A program made the position numbers and the translations under genes. The notes below the pieces were generated by a model. The model was not told where the DNA came from. It worked only from the letters and a program-made list of their open reading frames with translations, and did not search any database. Positions 25,778-34,865 of a stretch of 64,000 nucleotides of DNA are shown here, one piece after another. Each line of letters opens with the position of its first letter. The stretch's first letter is position 1. Source of the DNA: Pseudomonas sp. MWU13-2105 (lineage in GTDB: Bacteria > Pseudomonadota > Gammaproteobacteria > Pseudomonadales > Pseudomonadaceae); contig NZ_JALLIY010000016.1 in NCBI RefSeq assembly GCF_023242315.1, forward strand, positions 62,001 through 126,000, given 5' to 3'.

Positions 25778-27124
25778 ATGAGCAAACGCCAACTGAAACT
25801 CGGTGCGATGGTCCATGGCGTCGGCCATGGCTGGGGCGAATGGCGCCATCCACTGGCCCAACCCAACGCCAGTGTCAACTTCGGTTTCTACAAGCAACAG
25901 ACACAACTGGCCGAAGGCGCGAAGTTCGATTTCGTGTTCATCGCCGATAGCCTGCATATCCATGAAAAGTCCAGCCCTCATTACCTCAACCGTTTCGAGC
26001 CGCTGACCATCCTTTCGGCCCTGGCGGCGCTGACGTCGCACATCGGCCTGGTGGCGACCGTGACTGTCAGCTATACCGAGCCCTTCCAGGTAGCGCGTCA
26101 GTTCGCCTCCCTGGACCATATCAGTGGCGGCCGCGCCGGCTGGAACGTGGTGACCTCCTGGCTCAGCGGCACCGCTGACAACTTCGGCAAGGCCGAGCAC
26201 CCGCCCCATGCCGTGCGTTATCGCATCGCCAAGGAGCACGTGGCGGTGGTCAAGGGCCTGTGGGACTCCTGGGAGGACGACGCCTTCGCCTACAACAAGC
26301 AAAGCGGCGAGTTCTTCACCCCCGGCAAGCTGCATGCCCTGGAACACAAGGGTGAGTTTTTCTCGGTCAAGGGCCCGCTGAATATTGCCCGTTCCCGCCA
26401 GGGCCAACCGGTGATTTTCCAGGCCGGTACCTCCGAAGCCGGGCGTAATTTTGCCGCCGAGAATGCCGACGCGATTTTTGTCCACGCCGAGAGCTTCGAT
26501 GAAGCCCGCGCCTATGCCCAGGACCTGAAAAAGCGCGCGCGTAATTTTGCCCGCGATGCCGATCAGCTGTCGATCCTGCCGGGCATCCGACCGATAGTCG
26601 GCCGCGATGCAGCCGAGGTGGAAAGCCGCTACCAACAAGCCGTGGAACTGGTGACCGTCGAGGACGCCATCGTCGCCCTCGGTCGACCATTCAACGACCA
26701 TGATTTCAGCCAGTACCCGCTGGACGCGCCGTTCCCCGAGCTGGGCGACCTGGGCTCCAATAGCCAGAAAGGCGGCTCTGACCGCATCAAACAATTGGCC
26801 CGGGATGAAGGCCTGACTCTGCGGGAAGTGGCACTGCGCTTTTCACGCCCCAAACGCGACTTCGTCGGCACGCCGGAGCAAGTCGCCGATGCGATCCAGA
26901 CCTGGTTCGAAGCAGGGGCAGCCGATGGTTTCATCATCAACTCGCTGCTGCCGGATGGCTTGCAGTATTTCACCGAGCAGGTGGTACCCGTGTTGCAACA
27001 GCGCGGTCTGTTTCGCAGTGAATACAGCGGCGCCACGCTGCGCGACAACCTGGGCCTGGATGTTCCGGCCAACCGCTACAGCATTGCCCCTGGGACAGCA
27101 CAAAAGCTGGAGGCCCTGGCATGA
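25778..27124 (+). CDS. LLM-class flavin monooxygenase, NtaA/DmoA/SnaA type
   Basis: A 448-residue member of the NtaA-DszA-SnaA branch: FGFYKQQTQLAEGAKFDFVFIAD (in part), a central EPFQVARQFASLDHISGGRAGWNVVT element (in part) and QPVIFQAGTSEAGRNFAA (in part). The family uses FMNH2 from a separate reductase on nitrilotriacetate, dimethylsulfide or dibenzothiophene sulfone. In this neighbourhood an organosulfur substrate is likely. GGAAGGAG lies 10 bases before ATG 25778. Its stop overlaps the ATG of a short reading frame at 27121 (ATGA). Confidence 0.9.
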   Translation: MSKRQLKLGAMVHGVGHGWGEWRHPLAQPNASVNFGFYKQQTQLAEGAKFDFVFIADSLHIHEKSSPHYLNRFEPLTILSALAALTSHIGLVATVTVSYTEPFQVARQFASLDHISGGRAGWNVVTSWLSGTADNFGKAEHPPHAVRYRIAKEHVAVVKGLWDSWEDDAFAYNKQSGEFFTPGKLHALEHKGEFFSVKGPLNIARSRQGQPVIFQAGTSEAGRNFAAENADAIFVHAESFDEARAYAQDLKKRARNFARDADQLSILPGIRPIVGRDAAEVESRYQQAVELVTVEDAIVALGRPFNDHDFSQYPLDAPFPELGDLGSNSQKGGSDRIKQLARDEGLTLREVALRFSRPKRDFVGTPEQVADAIQTWFEAGAADGFIINSLLPDGLQYFTEQVVPVLQQRGLFRSEYSGATLRDNLGLDVPANRYSIAPGTAQKLEALA

Positions 27125-27177
27125 GTGAATCCCTCGACCGCCCGCTGGGGCACACCGCCCTGCCTATCGCCATCTGA
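27121..27177 (+). CDS. Short 18-codon reading frame coupled to the monooxygenase stop
   Basis: ATG 27121 overlaps the monooxygenase stop codon (ATGA) and opens an 18-residue frame (MSESLDRPLGHTALPIAI) ending at TGA 27175-27177, 16 bases before the start of the next binding protein. It may be a translational bridge between the two genes or the remains of a lost gene start. No family is recognised. Confidence 0.3.
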   Translation: MSESLDRPLGHTALPIAI

Positions 27178-27193
27178 CCGGGGCCTGACCAAG

Positions 27194-28195
27194 ATGAACA
27201 CGATCATACAGGGACAGCTCAATCGTCGCGGCTTCCTCACCGCCAGCTCGATAACCTTGGCCGCGCTGGGACTGTCGTCCCTGGTACCGCGCGCGTTGGC
27301 TGGCACGGCAAAACTCTCGGAGCTGACCCTCGCCGTCGCCACCTACCGTGGCCAGGACTCGTACTTCACCGACGACGCCGGCACCTCCAATACGCCCTAC
27401 AAAGTCGACTATGCAGAATTTGCCGGCGGCAACCTGATCGTCGAAGCCTTGGCTTCGGGCAGCCTGGACATCGGCGGCATGAGTGAAATCCCGCCGATTT
27501 TCTCGATCCAGAGCCATCGCGAACCCAAGCTGATCGCCGTCCTTCAAGGCGACGTGAATAACCAGGTGATCCTGATCCCCAAGGATTCGAAACTGGAATC
27601 CATCGAGCAACTGAAGGGCAAGCGGGTCGGCTATGTACGCTCGACCACCTCCCACTACTTCTTGATCAAGGTCCTGAAGGAACAGGGGCTGACCTTGAAC
27701 GACATCAGCGCCGTACCGCTTACCCCACAAGATGGTTTCAGTGCGTTCCAGAGTGGCCAGCTGGATGCCTGGGTGATCTACGGCGTGTTTATCCAATTGG
27801 CGAAGTTTCGCAGTGGCGCCCGGGTGCTGAAAACCGCCCTGGGCTACCTCTCGGGCAACTACTTGATCGCCGCCCGCCCCGCCGCCCTGGAAGACCCGCT
27901 GCGCCAACAGGCGATCCAGGACTATCTGCAGCGCCAGGCGCGCACCCTGGAGTGGATGAACAACAACCCCGAGCCCTGGGCCGTGAAATCGGCGCAGTTG
28001 CTGGGGGTCGACAAAGCCGTGTTCCTCGACATGTACAACAGCCGCAGCCAGCCCTACAAGCTGCTCGAGGTGAATGAACAGGCCATCGCTTCGCAACAGG
28101 AGGTGGCGGATCTGTTTTTCAGCGCCGGGGTGTTGAGTGAACGCCTGGATGTCAGCCCGTTGTGGGATCGGCGGTTCAAGCTGCTGCCGATATAA
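27194..28195 (+). CDS. ABC substrate-binding protein, sulfonate type, with Tat signal
   Basis: A 333-residue SsuA/NrtA-like binding protein. The N-terminus QLNRRGFLTASSITLAALG has a twin-arginine motif (RRGFL), so export by the Tat route is expected, unlike the Sec-type signal of the SBP at 24780. Mature elements: AEFAGGNLIVEALASGSLDIGG (in part), GKRVGYVRSTTSHYFL and QLDAWVIYG. ATG 27194 is used because the Tat signal begins there; the frame upstream is not protein-like. It forms one run with the monooxygenase before and the flavoprotein after. Confidence 0.88.
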   Translation: MNTIIQGQLNRRGFLTASSITLAALGLSSLVPRALAGTAKLSELTLAVATYRGQDSYFTDDAGTSNTPYKVDYAEFAGGNLIVEALASGSLDIGGMSEIPPIFSIQSHREPKLIAVLQGDVNNQVILIPKDSKLESIEQLKGKRVGYVRSTTSHYFLIKVLKEQGLTLNDISAVPLTPQDGFSAFQSGQLDAWVIYGVFIQLAKFRSGARVLKTALGYLSGNYLIAARPAALEDPLRQQAIQDYLQRQARTLEWMNNNPEPWAVKSAQLLGVDKAVFLDMYNSRSQPYKLLEVNEQAIASQQEVADLFFSAGVLSERLDVSPLWDRRFKLLPI

Positions 28196-28222
28196 ACACT
28201 ATTATGATCGAGTGAACCGACC

Positions 28223-29410
28223 ATGAGTCTTTCTTCTCAACAACCGCCCCTGTTGCGCTCGGTGGAAGTAGCCAATTTCGAAGCGCTGCTGGAACGCATC
28301 AGCCGCCAGCTTGCCTCCACCGCCCATCTCTACGACGAAAGCGGCGCCTTCCCCAAGGACAATTTCACGCTACTGCACCAGCACGGCCTGGTGGCCCTGA
28401 CCGTGCCCAAGGCCCTGGGCGGTGGCGGCGCCAACCTGGCCCAGGCGCGCAAGGCGATCAACGCCATCGCCAAGGGCGAACCTTCCACCGCCTTGATCCT
28501 GGTGATGCAGTACCTGCAACACGCCCGTTTGCAAGACAGCAAAACCTGGCCCCAGGCCTTGCGTACGCAAGTGGCCGAGGACGCGGTGCGCAATGCTGCG
28601 CTGATCAACGCCTTGCGCGTCGAACCCGATCTCGGTACCCCGGCCCGTGGCGGCCTGCCGGCGACCATCGCTCGACGCACTTCTGCCGGCTGGCGAATCA
28701 GCGGGCGCAAGATCTACTCCACCGGCAGCCATGGCCTGACATGGTTCAGCGTCTGGGCCCGCAGCACCGATGAAGACCCATTGGTCGGTGCCTGGCTGGT
28801 GCACAAGGACACGCCCGGTATCAGCATCATCGAGGATTGGGACCATCTGGGCATGCGCGCCACTTGCAGCCATGAGGTACTGTTCGACAATGTCCTGGTG
28901 CCATTGGATCACGCCGTCAGCGTCAGTCCCTGGAGCGCACCGCAAGCCGAACTCGATGGCGAAGGATTCCTCTGGATGTCGGTGTTGCTGTCATCGGTCT
29001 ACGACGGCGTCGCCCAGGCCGCCCGGGACTGGCTGGTGGACTGGTTGGAACAACGCAAGCCGTCCAATCTCGGCGCGTCGCTGTCGACCCTGCCGCGCTT
29101 CCAGGAAATCGTCGGGCACATCGACACCTTGCTATTCGCCAACCGCAGCCTGCTGGATGCCGCCGCCGAGGGGCACACATCGGCGGGTAACGCCGCGCAA
29201 CTGAAATACCTGGTGACCGGCAACGCCATCCGCGCCGTCGAGCTGGCCATCGAGGCGTCCGGCAACCCCGGTCTGTCACGCCACAACCCACTGCAACGGC
29301 ACTACCGCGATGTGCTGTGCAGTCGCGTTCATACACCGCAGAACGATGCCGTGCTGCAAGGCGTCGGCAAAGCGGTCTTCGCCCAGCGCCAGCCAAAGGA
29401 GCGCCCATGA
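28223..29410 (+). CDS. Acyl-CoA-dehydrogenase-fold flavoprotein, SfnB/DszC-like
   Basis: A 395-residue flavoprotein of the acyl-CoA dehydrogenase fold. Family marks are HGLVALTVPKALGGGGA, ISGRKIYSTGSHGLTWF, DHLGMRATCSHEVLFDNV (in part) and a helical C-terminal domain ending HYRDVLCSRVHTPQND. I see no clear catalytic Glu of true acyl-CoA dehydrogenases. With two LLM monooxygenases nearby, the SfnB/DszC subgroup (flavin monooxygenases of sulfur compounds) is the best fit. The stop overlaps the start of the next gene (ATGA at 29407). Confidence 0.85.
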   Translation: MSLSSQQPPLLRSVEVANFEALLERISRQLASTAHLYDESGAFPKDNFTLLHQHGLVALTVPKALGGGGANLAQARKAINAIAKGEPSTALILVMQYLQHARLQDSKTWPQALRTQVAEDAVRNAALINALRVEPDLGTPARGGLPATIARRTSAGWRISGRKIYSTGSHGLTWFSVWARSTDEDPLVGAWLVHKDTPGISIIEDWDHLGMRATCSHEVLFDNVLVPLDHAVSVSPWSAPQAELDGEGFLWMSVLLSSVYDGVAQAARDWLVDWLEQRKPSNLGASLSTLPRFQEIVGHIDTLLFANRSLLDAAAEGHTSAGNAAQLKYLVTGNAIRAVELAIEASGNPGLSRHNPLQRHYRDVLCSRVHTPQNDAVLQGVGKAVFAQRQPKERP

Positions 29411-30366
29411 GCCGACTTGTGATTGCCAGCCAATTGGATGAAGACTTCAACGAGGTGATCCGCCAGCGCCTCGCGCAATCGCACCCCGGCACCCGCCTCA
29501 TCGGCGTACCAGCCGGGGTGCCCAGCGACCTTGCGCCGGAGGTCAGTATTCTGCTGGCGCGGCCGATCAATGTACGCGGCTACCTGGCGCCGGACACACC
29601 ACCACCGGGCTGGCCCTATGCTTTGAAATGGATTCAGGTGGTGTCTTCCGGTATCGACTTCTACCCTGGATGGTTCTTCAACGGCCCACCGGTGAGTACG
29701 TCGCGGGGCAGCGCCGCCGAGAACATCGCCGAATTCGCCCTGGCGGCGATCTTCGCCGCCGCCAAGCGCCTGCCGGACATATGGGTGCATGACTCGCAGT
29801 GGAACTTCACCGCGCTGACACCGCTCAAGGGCACCACCCTGGGGATTCTCGGCTTTGGCGCCATTGGTCGCAGCCTGGCGGCCAAGGCCCATGCCCTGGG
29901 CATCAACGTGCTGGCGCTGCGTCAGAGTCGGACGCCGTTCGAGGTCGAAGGCGTCGAGGCCGCGCGCGATATCCATGACCTGTTTGCCCGTGCCGATCAC
30001 CTCGTGCTGGCCGCGCCCCTGACCGGCGCGACCCGGCATATCGTCAACACTGCCGTGCTCGCCAGCGCCAAGCCCGGCCTGCATCTGATCAACATCGCTC
30101 GCGGTGGTCTGCTCGACCAGGGCGCGTTGCTTGAGGCGCTGGAGAACGGAGCGATCAGCCTGGCCTCGCTGGACGTCACCGAGCCCGAACCGCTGCCGGA
30201 CGGACACCCCTTCTATTCCCATCCACGGGTTCGTTTGTCACCGCATACCTCGGCGATTTCCAGCAACAGTGGTCACGAAATTGCCGACAGTTTCCTGGCC
30301 AATCTCGAGCGCTTCCTCAGCGGTTTGGCACCGGAGAATCTGGCGAACGTACAACGCGGGTATTAG
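29407..30366 (+). CDS. D-isomer-specific 2-hydroxyacid dehydrogenase-family protein
   Basis: A 319-residue NAD-dependent dehydrogenase: catalytic domain, then Rossmann loop LGILGFGAIGRSLAAKA, LAAPLTGATRHIVN, INIARGGLLDQGALLEAL (in part), LDVTEPEPLPDGHPFYSHPRV (in part) and SPHTSAISS with the catalytic His. Arg in ARGG and Glu in TEPEP complete the usual triad. The start ATG 29407 overlaps the stop of the flavoprotein gene; the frame is open further upstream but inside that gene. It may reduce a 2-oxoacid formed after desulfonation. Confidence 0.88.
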   Translation: MSRLVIASQLDEDFNEVIRQRLAQSHPGTRLIGVPAGVPSDLAPEVSILLARPINVRGYLAPDTPPPGWPYALKWIQVVSSGIDFYPGWFFNGPPVSTSRGSAAENIAEFALAAIFAAAKRLPDIWVHDSQWNFTALTPLKGTTLGILGFGAIGRSLAAKAHALGINVLALRQSRTPFEVEGVEAARDIHDLFARADHLVLAAPLTGATRHIVNTAVLASAKPGLHLINIARGGLLDQGALLEALENGAISLASLDVTEPEPLPDGHPFYSHPRVRLSPHTSAISSNSGHEIADSFLANLERFLSGLAPENLANVQRGY

Positions 30367-30778
30367 CGACCAGCGATCGACTGTCATCGCGGGCAAGCCA
30401 GGCTCCCACAGGTTATGCATCATGTGTGGGAGCGTGGCTTGCCCGCGATTGCGTTTTAATCACCCGGAAAACATCAGAATTACGCATTTAAATAGAATGT
30501 TTAATGTCCATTTTTTATAATTAACTTATAGCTAATCGGACTTTTACAACCCCGTATTATGCAAATATTGTTACATCCATCACCGACCCCTGACCAGGTG
30601 GAGGCCCAAGAAACTCTACGTTTTTCTGGCCGACACCACTCCACGGTCAACCGCCACACCCACACCTGAAACCGGCTCAAACCACCACGCCATGGCTTTC
30701 GGAGCATGGCCTCGGCAACGCTTTGGGCAAAAAAAACATAACACCGCCAACGCTGCATCTACACACCTGGGGTTCACC
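30367..30778. promoter_or_regulatory. Intergenic region before the TonB receptor gene, with AGCTATAA-type element
   Basis: This 412-base gap contains a REP pair (30387-30449), then an AT-rich part (30470-30560). At 30520-30533 the minus strand reads AGCTATAAGTTAAT, matching AGCTATAACCTAAT at 22370 and 41245 in 12 of 14 positions. No convincing reading frame is present; the open frame running into the receptor gene from 30692 lacks signal-peptide character before 30779. Confidence 0.45.
30387..30449. repeat. Inverted pair of Pseudomonas REP sequences (REPIN)
   Basis: TCGCGGGCAAGCC at 30387 and GGCTTGCCCGCGA near 30436-30448 face each other, with GGCTCCCACA and TGTGGGAGC inside. The sequence GTGGGAGCNNGCTTGCCCGCGA is the common REP of fluorescent pseudomonads, so this is two REPs in opposite orientation. 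Such elements sit after genes; this one follows the stop of the 2-hydroxyacid dehydrogenase and can fold into a long hairpin. Confidence 0.85.
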
Positions 30779-32911
30779 ATGCACGACACTTTCAATTCAA
30801 ACCGTCTGACGCTGGCCGTATCCTTGGCCCTGTTCGGGTTGTCGGCCCACGCCGAAGAAAACACCAAGGATGGTGCCCTCCCCGTTGTCACGGTCACCGC
30901 CGAACACCACACCGAGGACTTGCAAAAGACCCCGCTGGCGATCTCCGCATTCGACGAAAAAGCCCTTGAGGACAAGCAGATCAAAAGTATCCGCGACCTC
31001 TCCGGACAAGTGCCGAACCTGACCCTGAGCCGCCAGTCGATCTCCTATAGCGCGCAGACCTATGGTATTCGCGGCATCGGCGAGACCGATCCGATCCAGG
31101 AGTCTGCCGTCGCGGTCTACGCCGATGACCTGTACATCCCGCGGGCTATTTCCTCGATGCTCGACTTCAACGACGTCGAGCGCGTCGAAGTGTTGCGCGG
31201 CCCTCAAGGTACGCTGTACGGGCGCAACAGCAGTGCCGGGGCCATCCGGGTGATCACCCGCGATCCGACCCAGGAAACCCGAGGCTTCTTCGAACTCGGC
31301 GCCGGCAACTACGACGCCCAGAACGCACGCCTGCTGATCAGCGGCCCGCTGGTGGACAATGCGTTGTTCGGGAGTTTTTCGGCGATTCGCCTGAGCCGCG
31401 ACGGCACCGTCTCCGATCCGACCCGAGGAAAAGACGTGAACAACGTCGACATCCAGTCCTACCGCGGCAAACTGCGCTTCAATCCCGTTGATTCGCCGTG
31501 GGACGTACAACTGACCCTGGCCGGCACCTTCGACCGTGGCGACACCACCAGCTACACCCCCTTTGACGCCAACGGCCACTTCGACAAATTCAAGAGTTAC
31601 AGCAGCCTCGACCCAAAGAACCGCCTCGACCAAGGCAGTTCGGTACTGCGCGCAATCTATGCGATCGATGACCACTTGAACTTCAAATCGGTGACCGCCT
31701 ATTCCGCGTTCAACCAACCCGTGGACTATGACAACTCGGGACAAGCCGCGCTGATTCAGAACAACCTGATCACCTACAACCAGGACTATACTACCCAGGA
31801 ATTCCAGCTCAACGGCAACTACGACGATTTCAGTTTCAGCACCGGCCTATACCTTTACCGCGAAAAGTTCGATGCCGAGCGCGACAGCCTGACCTACTCG
31901 ATTGCGCGCAATCAAGTGATCGGCCAGGGGCAATACAGCACAACCACCACCGAAAGCTACGCGCTCTATGGCCAGGGCAGCTACAAAATCACGCCCCGGC
32001 TGTCGCTGATCGCCGGGCTACGCTTTACTCGCGAACACAAGAACTTCGACTACACCAACTACGCCATCAATACCAACCGGCAGATCACTGGCATCAACTT
32101 CACTGCCGACGCGAGCAAGTCCTGGCAATCCACCAGCCCGAAACTCGGCTTCGAGTACGCCTGGACAGCGCATCTGAATCAGTACGCCTATGTCGCCAAA
32201 GGCTTCAAGGCCGGCGGCTACGATAACCGGGCCCCCACCCGGACCGCCGCCGAACAGGCCTTCTCCCCGGAAGATGTCACCACCTGGGAAACCGGCTTCA
32301 AGGGCGACTTCTTCGACCAACGTCTGCGGGCCAACGTCGCCCTGTTCTACAACGACTACAAGGACCTGCAGACCAACGCCTACGATCCGGCGCTGGGCGT
32401 GAGCCTGCGGACCAACGTCGGTCGGGCCCACACTTACGGCGTCGAGCTGGAAACCCTGACTGCGCTGACCAGCGACCTGCAACTGAGCGCCAACCTCGGC
32501 TATCTGCAAAGCAAGTACGATGACTTCGAGAATGCTGGCGGTGCCGGTGTCGATGCCAATGGCAAGCAGTTGGTGTACTCGCCACGCTGGAACGCCAGCG
32601 TCGGCCTCAACTACACCATCCCGGCTGGACTGCCCGGCACCTGGCTGGCCGGTACCGACGCGCAGTTCCAGACCAAATCCTACGCCAACGCACTGAACGA
32701 TGATATCCAGGAAATTCCGACACAAACCTTCTGGAACGCCCACACCAGCTACATCACCGGCGACGGCCACTGGACCACCACGCTTTCAGTGAAGAACCTG
32801 CTCGACCGGGCCTACCCGCAATCGGTCGGTTATGTGCCCTCCAGTGGCGCTCGCTACTACTCAATCAATGACCCGCGAACCCTGTTGCTGTCGGTGCGCT
32901 ACGACCTCTGA
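30779..32911 (+). CDS. TonB-dependent outer-membrane receptor
   Basis: A 710-residue receptor: signal peptide to SAHA, plug domain with VTVTAEHHTEDLQKTP near the N-terminus, IRGIGETDP, LRGPQGTLYGRNSSAGAIRV (in part) and a long beta-barrel ending in an aromatic-type C-terminus (LLLSVRYDL). It takes up a ligand across the outer membrane using TonB energy. The plug resembles receptors often found beside catabolic or sulfate-ester genes rather than siderophore receptors, but the ligand is unknown. ATG 30779 begins the signal peptide. It is a single-gene unit followed by a hairpin. Confidence 0.9.
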   Translation: MHDTFNSNRLTLAVSLALFGLSAHAEENTKDGALPVVTVTAEHHTEDLQKTPLAISAFDEKALEDKQIKSIRDLSGQVPNLTLSRQSISYSAQTYGIRGIGETDPIQESAVAVYADDLYIPRAISSMLDFNDVERVEVLRGPQGTLYGRNSSAGAIRVITRDPTQETRGFFELGAGNYDAQNARLLISGPLVDNALFGSFSAIRLSRDGTVSDPTRGKDVNNVDIQSYRGKLRFNPVDSPWDVQLTLAGTFDRGDTTSYTPFDANGHFDKFKSYSSLDPKNRLDQGSSVLRAIYAIDDHLNFKSVTAYSAFNQPVDYDNSGQAALIQNNLITYNQDYTTQEFQLNGNYDDFSFSTGLYLYREKFDAERDSLTYSIARNQVIGQGQYSTTTTESYALYGQGSYKITPRLSLIAGLRFTREHKNFDYTNYAINTNRQITGINFTADASKSWQSTSPKLGFEYAWTAHLNQYAYVAKGFKAGGYDNRAPTRTAAEQAFSPEDVTTWETGFKGDFFDQRLRANVALFYNDYKDLQTNAYDPALGVSLRTNVGRAHTYGVELETLTALTSDLQLSANLGYLQSKYDDFENAGGAGVDANGKQLVYSPRWNASVGLNYTIPAGLPGTWLAGTDAQFQTKSYANALNDDIQEIPTQTFWNAHTSYITGDGHWTTTLSVKNLLDRAYPQSVGYVPSSGARYYSINDPRTLLLSVRYDL

Positions 32912-32935
32912 GTACTGCTCTCTCGATCACCATGA

Positions 32936-32969
32936 ACCACGCCGTAGGACAGCTGTGCTATGGCGTGGT
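32936..32969. terminator. Hairpin after the TonB receptor gene
   Basis: ACCACGCCGTAG and CTATGGCGTGGT form a 12-pair stem with one G-U wobble around a 10-base loop, 25 bases after the receptor stop. It lies between convergent genes (receptor and ABC ATPase). There is no U tract on the plus strand. Confidence 0.5.
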
Positions 32970-33078
32970 AAACACCGGCTCAGCCAGATTTCACAGCGAT
33001 CGATTGGCCCGGGCGAAAATCGAAATCACACAAGAAAACTCATGGTGCGATGAACCTTCGAAGCGTTTCAGATACCGA

Positions 33079-33873
33079 TTACCAGCTCTCGCCCAACCCG
33101 AGCAAGCCCATAATCTGACGGCGCAGGTCTACCAGGTAAGGATCGTCGCGATGACGCGGATAAGGCCGTTCGATGGTCAGTTGTGCCTTGATCGTTGCCG
33201 GTCGGTCACTGAACACTATCACTCGATTGGCCAGCAGCAAGGCCTCTTCGACATCGTGGGTAACCAGCAGCGCGGAATAGCCCTGGCGTTGCCACAAGTC
33301 GATCAGTTCCTTCTGCATGGTGATGCGGGTCAACGAGTCCAGCTTGCCCAACGGCTCGTCCAGGATCAGCAGGCGCGGCTCGTTGACCAGTGCCCGGGCC
33401 AATGCGACACGCTGGGCCATACCGCCTGATAACTGTCGAGGATAAGCCCGGGCGAACTGACTGAGACCGACTTTTTCCAGTGCCGCATCGACCTTGGCGA
33501 AATGGGTTTTCAGGATACCCTGAGCTTCCAGGCCAATGGCAACGTTGTCCCATACACGTCGCCACGGGTACAGCGTCGGGTCCTGGAACACCACGACCCG
33601 ACTTGGATCAGGGCCGGTAATGGCCGCACCATCGGCCAGCAACGTCCCCGAGTCGGCGGGTTCCAGCCCGGCCACCAGCCGCAACAGCGTCGACTTGCCG
33701 CAACCCGAAGGTCCGAGCAACGCGACGAATTCGCCGGGCGCCACATGCAGGGAAACCCGCTTCAGTACCGGTAGGTGCTGCCCATCCAGGGCAAAACCAT
33801 GGCTCAGGTTGTCAATCTGCAAGGTCAACCCAGCTGAAGCAGAAGCCGTTATTGCCGGTGCCGGCGTTACCAT
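33079..33873 (-). CDS. ABC transporter ATPase, nitrate/sulfonate/taurine type
   Basis: A 264-residue ABC ATPase: Walker A GPSGCGKST, Q-loop VFQDPTLYPW, signature LSGGMAQRVALARAL, Walker B LLILDEPLGKLD and VTHDVEEA. The LGKLDS form of the D-loop is typical of SsuB/TauB/NrtD-like ATPases. ATG 33873 has AAGGAG upstream and overlaps the permease stop; the frame upstream of it has no family features. It is the last gene of the leftward operon that begins at 40781. Confidence 0.9.
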   Translation of the reverse strand: MVTPAPAITASASAGLTLQIDNLSHGFALDGQHLPVLKRVSLHVAPGEFVALLGPSGCGKSTLLRLVAGLEPADSGTLLADGAAITGPDPSRVVVFQDPTLYPWRRVWDNVAIGLEAQGILKTHFAKVDAALEKVGLSQFARAYPRQLSGGMAQRVALARALVNEPRLLILDEPLGKLDSLTRITMQKELIDLWQRQGYSALLVTHDVEEALLLANRVIVFSDRPATIKAQLTIERPYPRHRDDPYLVDLRRQIMGLLGLGESW

Positions 33874-34865
33874 TTCATCGCTCCTTTTTGCCAGGCCAAC
33901 AATCGATCGCGGACCAGGAACAGCGCGCAGATCAAGCCCGAGCAGGCCAGTGCCATGACCAACAGCGCCGCGTACATATTGGCGTAGGCAGCCCAACCCT
34001 GAGCCCATTGCAAGTACCAACCGATACCGGATTTGACCCCCATCATTTCCGCGACCACCAGGGTCGAGAATGAAGCGCCCAAGCCCATGAACAACCCGAC
34101 GAACACGTGGGGCAACGCCGCCGGGATCGCCACGTTGAAAATCAGGAACCCCTGCTTCGCCCCCAAAGTCCGCGCCACGTCGTAATAGGCCTTATCGACA
34201 CTGGCAACGCCCGACCACGTCAGCACCGTCACTGGAAACCAGGTTGCCAGGGCGATGAGAAACACGCTGGCACTCCAACTGGAGGGAAACAAAAAGAAGC
34301 ACAGTGGCAACAACGCCGTCGAAGGCACGGGTCCAAGAATGCGCAAGACCGGATGCAGCCAATAGCCGATACGACTCGACCAACCGATGGCCACCCCGGC
34401 CACGAAACCGGTCGCGGCACCCAGCACGACTCCGCTCCCCAGCAACACGGCCGAATGCAGCAAACTGTCGATCAGACGCGGCCAGTCTTCAAGGTACACT
34501 GCAAGCAACGCTTGCGGCGGTGCAAAGAATGGCACCGGTAGCAGGCCCAGCTTGGCGGTCAGCAGCTCCCAGATCCCCAACAGAATCGGCAAGGCAATCA
34601 ACCAGGCCCCCGCTCCCCGAACCCGCGCGGCAACCTTCGCCGACCAATGACCGACGAGGCCCAGCAGGCCGATCAAGGCCGCCACCGCCAGGCACAGATT
34701 CGCCAGCCCCTGGGTCATCGGCCACAGGCGCATGGCATTGGGCCAATAACTGACCAGCAGCGCGACCGCCACCCATGCCGTCACCGCCGACGCGCCTTGG
34801 CGCCAGCCCTTGAAGTTCTGCCGTGTCAACGACCTGGTCAGCGTTGTCGTTTCAACTGAAGACAT
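33867..34865 (-). CDS. ABC transporter permease, nitrate/sulfonate/taurine type
   Basis: A 332-residue inner-membrane permease. Hydrophobic segments lie at about 28-45, 55-75, 88-108 and then six in the core. The EAA-like loop reads VARTLGAKQGFLIFNVAIPAALP, quoted in part. The N-terminal extension with extra membrane segments makes it longer than SsuC/TauC. Start at 34865 overlaps the end of the binding-protein gene by 14 bases, and its own stop overlaps the ATPase start, so the three genes are translationally coupled. Confidence 0.88.
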   Translation of the reverse strand: MSSVETTTLTRSLTRQNFKGWRQGASAVTAWVAVALLVSYWPNAMRLWPMTQGLANLCLAVAALIGLLGLVGHWSAKVAARVRGAGAWLIALPILLGIWELLTAKLGLLPVPFFAPPQALLAVYLEDWPRLIDSLLHSAVLLGSGVVLGAATGFVAGVAIGWSSRIGYWLHPVLRILGPVPSTALLPLCFFLFPSSWSASVFLIALATWFPVTVLTWSGVASVDKAYYDVARTLGAKQGFLIFNVAIPAALPHVFVGLFMGLGASFSTLVVAEMMGVKSGIGWYLQWAQGWAAYANMYAALLVMALACSGLICALFLVRDRLLAWQKGAMKW

